Of a stretch of DNA of 64,000 bases, positions 1-8,608 are shown in pieces. The stretch covers positions 62,001 through 126,000 of the forward strand of contig JAUIFE010000010.1 of NCBI GenBank assembly GCA_030429565.1, given 5' to 3'. Positions within the stretch are counted from its first letter, which is position 1. Every line of letters starts with the position of its first letter. The position numbers and the translations under genes were made by a program. Source of the DNA: Holophagae bacterium. Its GTDB lineage: Bacteria > Acidobacteriota > Holophagae > Acanthopleuribacterales > Acanthopleuribacteraceae. Below the pieces are notes generated by a model that did no database searches, was not told the origin of the DNA, and saw only the letters and a program-made list of their open reading frames with translations.

Positions 1-2
1 AT

Positions 3-188
3 GATTCCCCCCCTAGGTTCAATGACATCAACCAATGGTTTCGTCGCTTTTCCATGGTTTGCCCGGTCGGGACGAAGTCGAACGAGGTTTCGTCACCACG
101 ACAAGTGTATAGGGGCAAGGCCTTTGGCATCGAGGTGGTCGACGCATTAGCGGAAACCTTCAGACCATTAAAAAGCGAGGACGTTTAG
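3..188 (+). CDS. possible 3' end of a gene entering from the left edge
   Basis: One reading frame is open from the window edge to a TAG at 186-188 and ends in a natural-looking peptide (GIEVVDALAETFRPLKSEDV at the C-terminus), with alternating hydrophobic and charged residues like a terminal helix. About 61 residues are visible. I do not recognise the family. The downstream bases hold no clear terminator. It may equally be a chance open frame, because only about 190 bases can be judged and no start codon or ribosome site is in view. Confidence 0.3.
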   Translation, partial: DSPPRFNDINQWFRRFSMVCPVGTKSNEVSSPRQVYRGKAFGIEVVDALAETFRPLKSEDV

Positions 189-687
189 GTCAATGTAACG
201 CAAATTCACGTTCAAGCGAACAAAAACATGGTCGCGACAAGCACCGTGATCACACCGAACCAGGTACGCTCGCAGTATCCCTCACCACCAATGTTCGTGC
301 GTGAAGCTCAGGCAAACTTACCAAAACCACATAAGTTTCGCCAAGTCCAGTCAAGTCGCTTTTGCTTAACTTTAACTTTTCACGCATCATCTAAAACTTA
401 CTCGGGAATTGCGCAAAAAATGTCAAGAATCCGCCCTTCAGCTTCCATTATCTTGATGCGTAGCACCTAACCGTGCGCCACCGGTGGGCCCTAAAAACGC
501 AATGGATCTTTCCAACAACGATTGCCAACCCCTTGCTAGGATGGAGGGCGCGGCCGTTGGTGGTTTTGGTTGGTTCGGCGCCTGTTTTCGGCTTAAAACA
601 GCGCCGCAACCTCAATCACAGGCAAGGTCCCTCGCGTTTCCAGGTACATGAATCCTAGGAATAACTCATTCATTGAAGGAGTGACGA
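189..687. other. intergenic region, no supported gene
   Basis: About 500 bases lie between the possible leftward gene end and the first clear gene. The short open frames here (for example 228-470 and 473-658) have no ribosome-binding site and biased, low-quality composition, so I leave them out. A purine-rich GAAGGAGTG just before 688 is the ribosome-binding site of the next gene. I see no repeat or RNA structure. Confidence 0.4.
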
Positions 688-1116
688 ATGAAACTCTCCA
701 CCATCTATCCCGTCATTACGACCACGAAATTGGCTGCTTCGAAGGCTTTCTATACCGAGCATTTCGGTTTTCAGATTTTCTTCGAAAACGATTGGTACAT
801 TCACATGGGTAACGGGACCCAACAGTTGGCGTTTATGCTGCCCGACCACCCCACTCAGCCGGACATGTTCAAAAAACCATACAACGGCGAAGGTTTGGTG
901 CTGTGCTTCGAAGTCAAAGACGCCGGCGCCGAATACGAAAAATTCCAAAAGAAAAACGTCACCATCGAAATGGCGCTGACGGATGAAGCCTGGGGCGAAC
1001 GCCATTTTGCCCTGTTTGATCCCAACGGCATCGCGGTGAACGTCACCCAAATGACCGAACCGAGTGCGGAATACCAACAAGGCTACGCCGCGCCCACCCA
1101 AACCCCGGTCGCCTAA
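688..1116 (+). CDS. VOC superfamily (glyoxalase/bleomycin-resistance fold) protein
   Basis: The 142-residue protein has the size and pattern of a single-module VOC protein: an opening strand (YPVITTTKLAASKAFYTEHFGFQ), a central strand pair around FENDWYIHMGNG, and a closing metal-site-like strand HFALFDPNGIAVNVTQ. Family members bind a metal between paired beta-alpha-beta-beta-beta units and act as isomerases, dioxygenases or drug-binding proteins; the substrate here cannot be read from sequence. The C-terminal 20 residues (polar, Pro/Gln rich) are an extension beyond the fold. The ATG is preceded by GAAGGAGTGACGA, a strong Shine-Dalgarno. It stands alone and converges on the next gene across a shared terminator. 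Confidence 0.85.
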   Translation: MKLSTIYPVITTTKLAASKAFYTEHFGFQIFFENDWYIHMGNGTQQLAFMLPDHPTQPDMFKKPYNGEGLVLCFEVKDAGAEYEKFQKKNVTIEMALTDEAWGERHFALFDPNGIAVNVTQMTEPSAEYQQGYAAPTQTPVA

Positions 1117-1141
1117 GCCGACCTGCCGACGACCGATCCCC

Positions 1142-1182
1142 AAAAAATAGGGGCGATCCGACAACGGATCGCCCCATTTTTT
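1142..1182. terminator. bidirectional rho-independent terminator
   Basis: An 11-bp perfect stem (GGGGCGATCCG / CGGATCGCCCC) with an ACAA loop is flanked by six A on the left and six T on the right, so it can end transcription from both the VOC gene and the convergent cadherin-like gene. Confidence 0.9.
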
Positions 1183-1194
1183 GTATCCCGCACG

Positions 1195-2961
1195 CTAGCG
1201 GTTGGCGGGCAAGACGGTGATGGTGACAGTGGCCGTTTTGTCACCAGGCAAGGTGTAAGTAAACGTGGTTTCACCGACGAAACCACGCACGGCGTAGTAG
1301 GAAAAGTTGCCGTTGCTCCAGGCCAAGGAACCGCGCAGACCACGCGCGTCGTAGTCCGGTGGAATATGGCGATTGCGCTCGAGGTAGACATCATTGTCGA
1401 ACACATTAAGCGTCATCCCACTGCCTTCGGTCAGGGTGAAGGCGTCGTCGCGGGCCTCGTTTTCGGTGGGACCGGGCACGGTGATTTCTACTTGCCCCGG
1501 CGTTTCATCAATCCCGTCGGTAACCCAATAAGTCACGATATAAACACCGGAACGCCAGGGCTGAAGCGTCAAGCCGCGATTCTCATCGACGGGAAAGACC
1601 GTCAAGCTGCCGGAACCACCGCCTTGCACCGAAATACGCGCAATCGACAAGGGATCGTTGTTGGGATCGCTGTCGTTGGCAAGCACGTCGAGGAAAGGCA
1701 CCACCCGACGCAAGGGCACGGTGATCACTTCATTTTCCACGACCGGCGCGGCATTGGGACCCTTCACTTTGATGGTCACCTGACCATAGGCCACGCGGAA
1801 ACCGTTGTAAATCGCGTAAGGCAGCACTTCGGTACCGGCATCGTCGCCCGCGGTGTAAGTGTAGCGATCTGCAACAGTTCCAGTTTCACCGTCGCGCACT
1901 AAACGACCAAAGCGGGTTCCTTCACGGATGCGGTAGAAGGCAATACGCGACAGCGGCAAGCCGTTGACATCGTAATCGTTGTCAGCCGGGTTAAAGGTCA
2001 CCGATTCACCCGCTGCCAACGCGAAATAATCGTTGACGATCACCGGCGCGACATCAGCGTCAATCAGGTTGATCACCACGGTTGAGGTCACCGCGTGAAT
2101 GCCGTCGCTCACCGTGTAATTAAGCGTGACGCGGCGCGGCGCGCCATCTTCAGCGAGATACCCAATCGTGGCGTCGTCAACAATGCGTACCTGAGCGCTG
2201 TCGTCGCCGGCGACCGACACCACCCGCAAGGCGTTGCCGTCGGGATCGTAGTCATTGGCCAAGACGTCGATCAGGGCTTCACGGCCCAGCGCGGCATTGG
2301 CTTCATCGGGTGTCGCAATCGGCAGCGAGCGGCTTACCAGGCTCAAAAACACCGTCGCTTCGCCACTAGCGCCGCGTTCATCAATCACGCGATAGGTGAA
2401 CTGATAACGACCGCTCTCGGCGGGATCCGCATGGTAGGTAAACGAACCGTTCGGGTTTAACTCGAGCGCTCCGACCGCCGGTGCTTGCACCAGCTCGGCG
2501 CTGAAGGTGTCCTCGTCCAAGTCGAGATCGTTGGCCAACACCCCGTTTGCTTCCGTCACAGACAAGCTGTTGGGCACTTTGACCGTGTAGTAGTTGTCGA
2601 TGGCGAGGGGCGCTTTGTTGCCGACCGTCACTTCAATTGTGGCCGTAGCAAAGCTGGTTTCGCCGTTTTGGTTCTCAATGCCGTAAACAAAGCTCACCGG
2701 ACCCTGGGCGTTGGCGGCCGGCTCGTAAGTGAACGAACCGTCCTCGTTTAAGATGATCGATCCAACAGCCGGTCGCTGCTCTATAAAGGCCACGAGTTGG
2801 TCGCCCTCGGGCGCGGTGTCATTGGCTAAAACACCGGGGGTGTTGACGGTTAAAACCGCATCCCACGGTGTGGTGTAGGTGTCCGTGTGGGCCGAGAGGC
2901 CGACATCGCCCGCTGAGAGCGGGCAGGCGGTAAGAAAAGCGAAAAGAAGAAGAGATCGCAT
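1195..2961 (-). CDS. secreted tandem Ig/cadherin-like repeat protein (paralogue 1)
   Basis: A 588-residue protein with an N-terminal signal peptide (MRSLLLFAFLTACPLSAG) followed by about six beta-sandwich repeats of roughly 90-100 residues. Each repeat opens with an Asn-Asp motif: GVLANDTA, GVLANDLDLD, DVLANDYDPDGN, NPADNDYDVNG, DVLANDSDPNND, NVFDNDVYLE. This is the signature of cadherin-like/Big_9 (tandem-95, VCBS-type) domains, which usually bind calcium and form surface or extracellular adhesion rods. There is no visible anchor or secretion tail. An earlier in-frame ATG at 2988 exists, but the one at 2961 has AGGAG nine bases upstream and begins directly with the signal peptide. It is the neighbour and close relative of the gene at 3403-4917. 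Confidence 0.8.
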   Translation of the reverse strand: MRSLLLFAFLTACPLSAGDVGLSAHTDTYTTPWDAVLTVNTPGVLANDTAPEGDQLVAFIEQRPAVGSIILNEDGSFTYEPAANAQGPVSFVYGIENQNGETSFATATIEVTVGNKAPLAIDNYYTVKVPNSLSVTEANGVLANDLDLDEDTFSAELVQAPAVGALELNPNGSFTYHADPAESGRYQFTYRVIDERGASGEATVFLSLVSRSLPIATPDEANAALGREALIDVLANDYDPDGNALRVVSVAGDDSAQVRIVDDATIGYLAEDGAPRRVTLNYTVSDGIHAVTSTVVINLIDADVAPVIVNDYFALAAGESVTFNPADNDYDVNGLPLSRIAFYRIREGTRFGRLVRDGETGTVADRYTYTAGDDAGTEVLPYAIYNGFRVAYGQVTIKVKGPNAAPVVENEVITVPLRRVVPFLDVLANDSDPNNDPLSIARISVQGGGSGSLTVFPVDENRGLTLQPWRSGVYIVTYWVTDGIDETPGQVEITVPGPTENEARDDAFTLTEGSGMTLNVFDNDVYLERNRHIPPDYDARGLRGSLAWSNGNFSYYAVRGFVGETTFTYTLPGDKTATVTITVLPANR

Positions 2962-3347
2962 AAATCTAAGGCTCCTATCTGGGGTCATTCTTTATTGGTT
3001 GTGAACGTGGCGGTATGAGCAACCGATTGGAAATGACGCAGCGGGCACAGGTCACCCACACCCGTTGCAAGTAACGCACGGGTCGCAAACAACGATAATT
3101 TCCGAAAGCGAAGGTAGAAGGGTAAGCCAAAGATCCGACACGGCGGATCCCATAAAAACAAAACCACTGGATTGTGGCGGCCCATCAAGTGGCCCAATTG
3201 GATTTAACTAGCGAAAGATTAAGGTTGCATTAATTTTCGTAAATTTCGCATTCACCCGAAAAGCACGATAAAACGAAAACCCTAGGTATGAGGCTTTGAT
3301 TTTTAATATTCCTTCTCATTTTTTCTTATTTTCCCGCACCCAACATG
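2962..3347. other. spacer between the two cadherin-like genes
   Basis: About 390 bases separate the paralogues; the left part becomes AT-rich near 3190-3340. An open frame at 2985-3197 on the minus strand has no ribosome site and I do not support it. The promoter of the 1195-2961 gene should lie here, but I see no convincing -35/-10 pair. Confidence 0.35.
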
Positions 3348-3376
3348 AAAAAATGGCGGCCCCGAACAGGACCGCC
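3348..3376 (-). terminator. rho-independent terminator of paralogue 2
   Basis: Read on the minus strand, GGCGGTCC - loop - GGGCCGCC forms an 8-bp stem with one G-T pair, followed by ATTTTTT. It lies just downstream of the stop at 3403. Confidence 0.75.
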
Positions 3377-3402
3377 CCTTGTTTCACGTTGCCGTCAAAC
3401 CG

Positions 3403-4917
3403 CTACTTTTTCGATTCCGACGCATCGTCCGCTTCGTTAATGGTGATTTCCATGTGGCCTGGCGTTTCGTCGATTCCGTCACTGACCCAGTAGTCAATCA
3501 CAAACACACCGGGTCGCATGGCCTGCATCGACAAGCCTTGGTTATCGGCATCGGTCACCACCGACACACCTTCGGAACCGCCTTGAACGGCGACACGAGC
3601 GATGGTCAAAACGTCGTTATCTGGATCGTAATCGTTGGCAAGCACATCCAATTCGTACAGACTGTCGTCCAGAGTCAATGCAACCACTTCGTTTTCAACC
3701 ACGGGCGCTGCATTGGCGGGTTTCACCACAAAAGTGACCTGGCCGTTAGCCGGCGTAAACCCATTCCAAACCCCATAGTTAACCACGTCGGTGCCAGGCT
3801 CTCGGCCCGCCGTGTAAGTCAGACGATCCGTTTCCGTTTCGGTATTACCGACGCGCTCCAAGGTCCCGAATTGAAATCCCCCTTCCGGCCCATATAAACG
3901 AAAGATCAATGGCAAACCATGGATGTCGTGATCGTTTTCGATGGGGTTAAAGGTCACCGATTCACCCGGCGCTAATTCGAAATAGTCGTTCACAACAACC
4001 GGCGGCACGTTGGTATCGAGGACATTGACCGCCACCGTCGAGGAAACTTCGTGGATACCGTCGCTGATGGTGTAGTTGAGCATAACCACGCGCGCGCCGC
4101 CGGACCAGGTGAAGTAGGCGATGGTTTGATCATCAACCACGCGGATAAACTGACTATCACCACCGGAAACCGACACGACGCGCAGTGCATTGCCGTCGGG
4201 ATCGTAGTCATTGGCCAAAACGTTGATATGACCTTCACGGCCCATCAAGACATCGCCTTGATCGGGAACCGCCACCGGCAGGCTACGGCTAACCAAGGAT
4301 AAAAAAACCGTCGCTTCGGCGCTTGCGCCACGGGCGTCGACAACGCGATAGCGAAACTGATAACGACCGCTGTCGGCGGCATCCGCGTCAAAGGTAAAGG
4401 AACCATCGGCGTGCAAATCAAGCGAACCCACGGGCGGTGCTTCTACCAATTCGGCACGAAGCACATGACCATCTAAGTCCAAATCATTGGCCAACACGCC
4501 GTTGTCGGCAGTAACCGCCAGACGATTTGGCACCTGCACCGTGTAGTAATTGTCAATGCCCAACGGCGCTTTGTTTCCGGCCGTTACATCGATCGTCGCG
4601 GTGGCAAAGCTGGTTCCGCCGTTTTGGTTTTGAATGCCGTAAACAAAGGACACCAAACCCTGTGAGTTCGGCGCCGGCGTGTAACGAAACGAGCCGTCTT
4701 CCTGGAGCGTCACCGAGCCAACGGCGGGCGCCTGTTCCAGAAAAGCAACCAGTTGATCGCCTTCAGGCGCGCTATCGTTGGCCAAAACACCCGGTGCATT
4801 GACGGTTAAAACCGCGTCCCAAGGCGTGCTGTAGCGATCGCCGTGGGCCGAAAGTTGGATATCGCCGGCCGTTAACGACCAAGCGGCAAGAATGAAAAAC
4901 GCAAAAAGAGTACGCAT
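3403..4917 (-). CDS. secreted tandem Ig/cadherin-like repeat protein (paralogue 2)
   Basis: This 504-residue protein has a signal peptide (MRTLFAFFILAAWSLTAG) and five repeats carrying the same Asn-Asp motifs (GVLANDSAPEGDQ, GVLANDLDLDG, NVLANDYDPDGN, DVLANDYDPDND). It matches the 1195-2961 protein along its length at a level easily visible by eye, but lacks the last repeat of that protein and ends in a short acidic/lysine tail (DDASESKK). The pair is a tandem duplication in the same orientation. The start has AGGAG nine bases upstream. Calcium-binding surface adhesion is the likely role, inferred from the family; no catalytic domain is seen. Confidence 0.8.
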   Translation of the reverse strand: MRTLFAFFILAAWSLTAGDIQLSAHGDRYSTPWDAVLTVNAPGVLANDSAPEGDQLVAFLEQAPAVGSVTLQEDGSFRYTPAPNSQGLVSFVYGIQNQNGGTSFATATIDVTAGNKAPLGIDNYYTVQVPNRLAVTADNGVLANDLDLDGHVLRAELVEAPPVGSLDLHADGSFTFDADAADSGRYQFRYRVVDARGASAEATVFLSLVSRSLPVAVPDQGDVLMGREGHINVLANDYDPDGNALRVVSVSGGDSQFIRVVDDQTIAYFTWSGGARVVMLNYTISDGIHEVSSTVAVNVLDTNVPPVVVNDYFELAPGESVTFNPIENDHDIHGLPLIFRLYGPEGGFQFGTLERVGNTETETDRLTYTAGREPGTDVVNYGVWNGFTPANGQVTFVVKPANAAPVVENEVVALTLDDSLYELDVLANDYDPDNDVLTIARVAVQGGSEGVSVVTDADNQGLSMQAMRPGVFVIDYWVSDGIDETPGHMEITINEADDASESKK

Positions 4918-5396
4918 GAATAAAAGCTCCTATCTGTGGTGTGCCCAAGTTGGTAGCGCACGAAGGAGAGAGAACCAACCCATGCGGACAGCAAACACAG
5001 GGCGCCGTTCCGTGCGCACCGCGAAAGCACGCGCGGTATGACCCGGCGGGAGGATGTCCAAGGCAGGTTGAGAGAGGGCTCGCCTGGCTCAAAAGAAGCG
5101 GGCCCAGAAAAACAGCCACGTATCAGAATGGCATGAAAATATAAAGGGTAGCGTTAACCAACAAGGGTCAGAAATGTGTGAATTTTCACAATTATTGGTT
5201 TTTTCAAAACCTAAAGCCATCTTATCGATGGCCGACCGGCCCGTCAACCCATAACCAACGTGAGATTTTCGTCAAAATGACTCGGGTTTGACCAACCCAA
5301 CCCCACTTTCCCTTGACGCCGTCGACCGCTCGCTAAACCACACCCCAAGCCTTCGTGTAGAATGAGCCGCACAACCCATCCGCGCCTGGAGGATTA
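4918..5396. other. divergent promoter region, no gene
   Basis: About 480 bases between a minus-strand and a plus-strand gene. The segment 5140-5270 is AT-rich and probably carries promoters. The open frames here (4941-5144 plus, 4772-5119 minus) overlap each other, lack ribosome sites and are not supported. Confidence 0.4.
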
Positions 5397-5798
5397 ATGC
5401 CGCAACACTTATCCGCCCTCAGTTTGGTCGTCGCCGATTACGACGATGCCATCGCTTTTTATGTCAACCGCCTCGGTTTCGAACTCATCGAAGACACGCC
5501 GCTCGACGAGCACGGCAAACGCTGGGTGATGGTCTCCCCGCCCGGCGCCGGCCGGTGCGGCCTTCTTTTGGCGCGGGCCGCTAATCCGCAACAACAGGCC
5601 GCCGTCGGCAACCAAACCGGCGGGCGCGTATTTTTGTTTTTGCAAACCGACGATTTTTGGCGTGATTACCAGCGCTATCGCGATAACGGCGTCGTCTTCG
5701 AACGCGAACCCCTCACCCAGCCTTACGGCATCGTCGCCGTCTTTCGCGATCTCTACGGCAACTTGTGGGATTTGATCCAACGCAATGACACGGCCTAA
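5397..5798 (+). CDS. VOC superfamily protein, lactoylglutathione-lyase-like
   Basis: 133 residues form one VOC module: LSLVVADYDDAIAFYVNRLGFELIEDTPL at the start, a central MVSPPGAGRCGLLLARA strand, a VFLFLQTDDFWRDYQRYRDNGV segment, and the closing FRDLYGNLWDLIQ, in which the Gly-Asn-Leu turn followed by a late polar residue is typical of the fold. Members include glyoxalase I-like enzymes and resistance proteins; substrate is unknown here. The ATG follows CTGGAGGATTA, a good Shine-Dalgarno. It is not closely similar to the VOC protein at 688-1116, so it is a separate family member. The next gene begins 67 bases later and may be co-transcribed. Confidence 0.85.
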   Translation: MPQHLSALSLVVADYDDAIAFYVNRLGFELIEDTPLDEHGKRWVMVSPPGAGRCGLLLARAANPQQQAAVGNQTGGRVFLFLQTDDFWRDYQRYRDNGVVFEREPLTQPYGIVAVFRDLYGNLWDLIQRNDTA

Positions 5799-5865
5799 GC
5801 CCCGGCCCTGTTATATACTGGCGCTGCGTCTTAACTCGCAACGCTTACACACAAGGTAACCCGCT

Positions 5866-6705
5866 ATGAAAATGTTCTGTCTTTTGCTGCTTGTCGCCGC
5901 CCTGCCCACCGCCCTCATCGCCGAAGATGCCGTTGAAACCAAATTCTACGGCCATTGGGATCTCGCCAAAGACGACGATAACCCGCCCGACACACCCGTC
6001 GACAAGGAACGCCTGACCTTTTACCCTGACGGCACCCTAACCGTCTCTTCACTGCCGGTCGAGCTGACCTACACGGTGCAAGACGGCCGCTTACTCGTCA
6101 CGGCCGTTGTTGGCGGCGAAGCCCAGGTTTTTATGGATCGCCCCTATGAAATCGATGAAAAAAGTTTGCGTCTCAAAAACGACGAAAAGGGATTTGTCCA
6201 CTACCTGCGCAGCAACGATCCCCTCAAGCCACGCGTCGACACCAGCACGGCACGGACCTTTGCGGACGACAAACTCAAGATCGACGTGCCCGCCGGTTGG
6301 CAGAACTTTCAAGATAGCGCCGAGGGTCGCGATCAATACGCCTTCACCAGTAGTGGCGGCCAGTCCATGCTGCAGTTTGTCATGACCCCCGCCGCTGCCG
6401 AAATGGATCCCTTTAGCGTGACCCAGGCAATGGCTGCCGAAATGCAAGCCAAACTGCCCAAGGAGAACGGCCCCGAGATCAACACGATTGAGGACAAAGG
6501 CTTTTACGGTTTGAAAGGCAAAGCCGTTCAATTTAAAAAAGTTTTCCCCGAAGGCACGATTTTGATGACCTTCCACACCGCGCGCAGCGACGACCTGTTG
6601 GTGTTTATGTTTGCCCAAGAAATGATCAGCGGCGAAAGCGGCGAATCGCCGATTAAAACCATGTTGAGCTCTACCGAAATCAAAGGCCGCAAACTCCAGT
6701 TTTAG
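5866..6705 (+). CDS. exported two-domain protein of unknown function
   Basis: A 279-residue protein with a signal peptide (MKMFCLLLLVAALPTALIAE). Residues about 25-115 look like a small beta-barrel (lipocalin/DUF-type: FYGHWDL, ERLTFYPDGTLTV, LTYTVQDGRLLVT), a pattern common in secreted proteins that report an expected unmodified baseline state. Residues about 125-279 look like a DcrB/PsbP-type domain (LKIDVPAGWQNF, FTSSGGQSMLQFVMTP, GRKLQF). Neither domain shows catalytic residues. The start has AAGG nine bases upstream. Periplasmic or outer-surface location is likely. I cannot assign a function. Confidence 0.65.
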   Translation: MKMFCLLLLVAALPTALIAEDAVETKFYGHWDLAKDDDNPPDTPVDKERLTFYPDGTLTVSSLPVELTYTVQDGRLLVTAVVGGEAQVFMDRPYEIDEKSLRLKNDEKGFVHYLRSNDPLKPRVDTSTARTFADDKLKIDVPAGWQNFQDSAEGRDQYAFTSSGGQSMLQFVMTPAAAEMDPFSVTQAMAAEMQAKLPKENGPEINTIEDKGFYGLKGKAVQFKKVFPEGTILMTFHTARSDDLLVFMFAQEMISGESGESPIKTMLSSTEIKGRKLQF

Positions 6706-6801
6706 ACTGAAGTCATGGCGGTTGGTCGATGCCGGCCGCCGAACGCGGGCCATCGAAGGCCGACAACCAACGGCGAGCCGTGTTTCCTCGATCTGCTTGC
6801 G

Positions 6802-8049
6802 TCACCGCGATCGACGATATAGCGGACTGCCTTTGGCAATCGCTTCTTTTACCAAGCGCATGCCCTGCGCGCCGAACTCACGCGTGACCGCACGTAACGC
6901 CAACACCGGCACCACCGCCAAGCGCCGTGCCACATGCGCGATTAATCGCTGTAATTCGCGTTGCTGTCGGTCGCTCAGACCGTGTTTGACCGCAAAGGCC
7001 GCCACCGGTGCCGCCGCCTCTTGTTGGTAGTAATCCTGCAACGCTTGTAAATCGTCGGAAATAGCCAGACCTCGCCATTTATCCCAAAAGCGCGCGGTTT
7101 CTTTTTCAATAATGCGTTCCGCCTCTGGAATTTCAGCAGCCCGTTCGCGGCGGTTACGACGCAACTCCGGCTCTAAATCGGACAATCGCCATAGACGCGC
7201 CGTATCGGGTAAACAGGCTGCCTCACAGTCGGGCGGCGTCGCGCCGTCAAAAATCATCACCGGCCGATCTGCGACCGCGCGCCGCAACCAATCTTCGTCA
7301 AATAAAACACGGGCTGCACCCGTGGCGGTCACCAGTACGTCAAACAGCGGCGGCGCCGCGTGAAAGTCCGCCAGCGACATCGCCTGCCCGCCATACTGAT
7401 CGGCCAATTCGTTATCTGAACGATTGACGAACAGGAAACGACCGCCGTCGTAGCCGGCAAACAGCGGCAGCAAGCGGCGAATGTAATCGCCGGCGCCGAC
7501 AAAAACCACCCGCGCGCCGCCGTGGCGCTGCAACCAGCCGCTAATTTTTTGGTACACCAAACTCAGCGGTGACACCACCTGGCGGCCAATTTGGGTTTCA
7601 CCACGCACGCGTTTACCCACATGCAACGCCGCTTCAACCAGGTTACTCAGGCGCCGACCGATCTGCCCAACCTGGGCGGCTTGGCGACTTTGGCTTTTAA
7701 TTTGGTGGGTAATTTCGTACTCGCCCAAGGCCATCGAAGCCAGCGAGGAAGCGACCGCAAAGAAGTGACGCACACAGTGTTGGTCAAAGCGAACCTGGAA
7801 CTCCGGCAAGAGACCGTCACATTGAAAGGTCGTCTGAAAACAGGTTCGTAGGGCCCGCACGTCCACCTCTTCCGGCACCGTCAGATAAAACTCGCGACGG
7901 TTACAGGTTTTGAGGAAAAAGAGCTCTTCAACGCCGAAATCACGCCGAAGTGCGTCGATGAAATGCTGCCGTTGTGTGTCGTCGCAATCGACCGCGCCGA
8001 GCTCGGCGGGTTCGGCCGTACGGTAATCCAAAGCAAAAGAGATCAGCAA
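6802..8049 (-). CDS. hemA: glutamyl-tRNA reductase
   Basis: Reduces glutamate on tRNA-Glu to glutamate-1-semialdehyde with NADPH, the first step of C5 tetrapyrrole synthesis. I start it at the TTG at 8049, which has AGGAG seven bases upstream; this gives 415 residues, the usual family length, and puts the catalytic cysteine at residue 49 in the motif FLKTCNRREFY, where the family has it (Cys50 in E. coli numbering). Other hallmarks are MALGEYEITHQIK (the family's LGE-Q-L-Q motif) and the Rossmann segment VVFVGAGDYIR. The longer open frame to 8178 adds an unrelated N-terminus. No other haem genes are adjacent, so it stands alone. The C-terminal dimerisation helices appear complete. Confidence 0.85.
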   Translation of the reverse strand: MLISFALDYRTAEPAELGAVDCDDTQRQHFIDALRRDFGVEELFFLKTCNRREFYLTVPEEVDVRALRTCFQTTFQCDGLLPEFQVRFDQHCVRHFFAVASSLASMALGEYEITHQIKSQSRQAAQVGQIGRRLSNLVEAALHVGKRVRGETQIGRQVVSPLSLVYQKISGWLQRHGGARVVFVGAGDYIRRLLPLFAGYDGGRFLFVNRSDNELADQYGGQAMSLADFHAAPPLFDVLVTATGAARVLFDEDWLRRAVADRPVMIFDGATPPDCEAACLPDTARLWRLSDLEPELRRNRRERAAEIPEAERIIEKETARFWDKWRGLAISDDLQALQDYYQQEAAAPVAAFAVKHGLSDRQQRELQRLIAHVARRLAVVPVLALRAVTREFGAQGMRLVKEAIAKGSPLYRRSR

Positions 8050-8608
8050 AGGTCCACTCCTATTCGTTCCACCATAAACCGAAAACCCAAACAAACCCTG
8101 TGATCGGCTTTGGTTTTCCCCTGGCACCGAGGGCGGGTAAAAAGCCGCACAACTCAGCGAAAAATCCCGCACCAACACGTGGCTTTCGTCCCAACAGAAA
8201 GACCGAAACGCGCCCGCCCTGGTTTAATGACGTCTCTAACCGTCACAACAACAGGGCTTTAGCAGGATCTTTAGCGTCCAAACGGCAGGGACCGTCACCA
8301 ACGCCGGGTATTGATATTGCAAGGGTGAGGCCGGCTTTCGAGTGATGCGAAACCTGCTCAAAAAACAGAAGACAGACGGTGCCCCAACCACGCCCCTTCC
8401 CTTCTAAAGTTCTAAATCTAAACGCCTAATCAAAATCAAAGACACATCAAAAAAATAAATAGGGATCAAAGCACGACTGAAGAACAACAACTTAGCCAAC
8501 GCGCCCAGACATAATTCACCGATATTTCGTTGCACCACGAAATAGGAGGCCCCCCGCAGCCGGCCACCGCCAAGCGCAGCCGACGGGTTGCATCAATGCG
8601 ACCCAGTT
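8050..8608. other. intergenic region, no supported gene
   Basis: About 560 bases upstream of hemA. Open frames here lack ribosome sites and are mostly antisense to the hemA leader. The part from 8400 to 8520 is AT-rich. I see no recognisable riboswitch or repeat. Confidence 0.4.

Noticed and set aside
228..658. Two short open frames as genes
   Set aside because: No ribosome-binding sites, no family resemblance, and unnatural composition.
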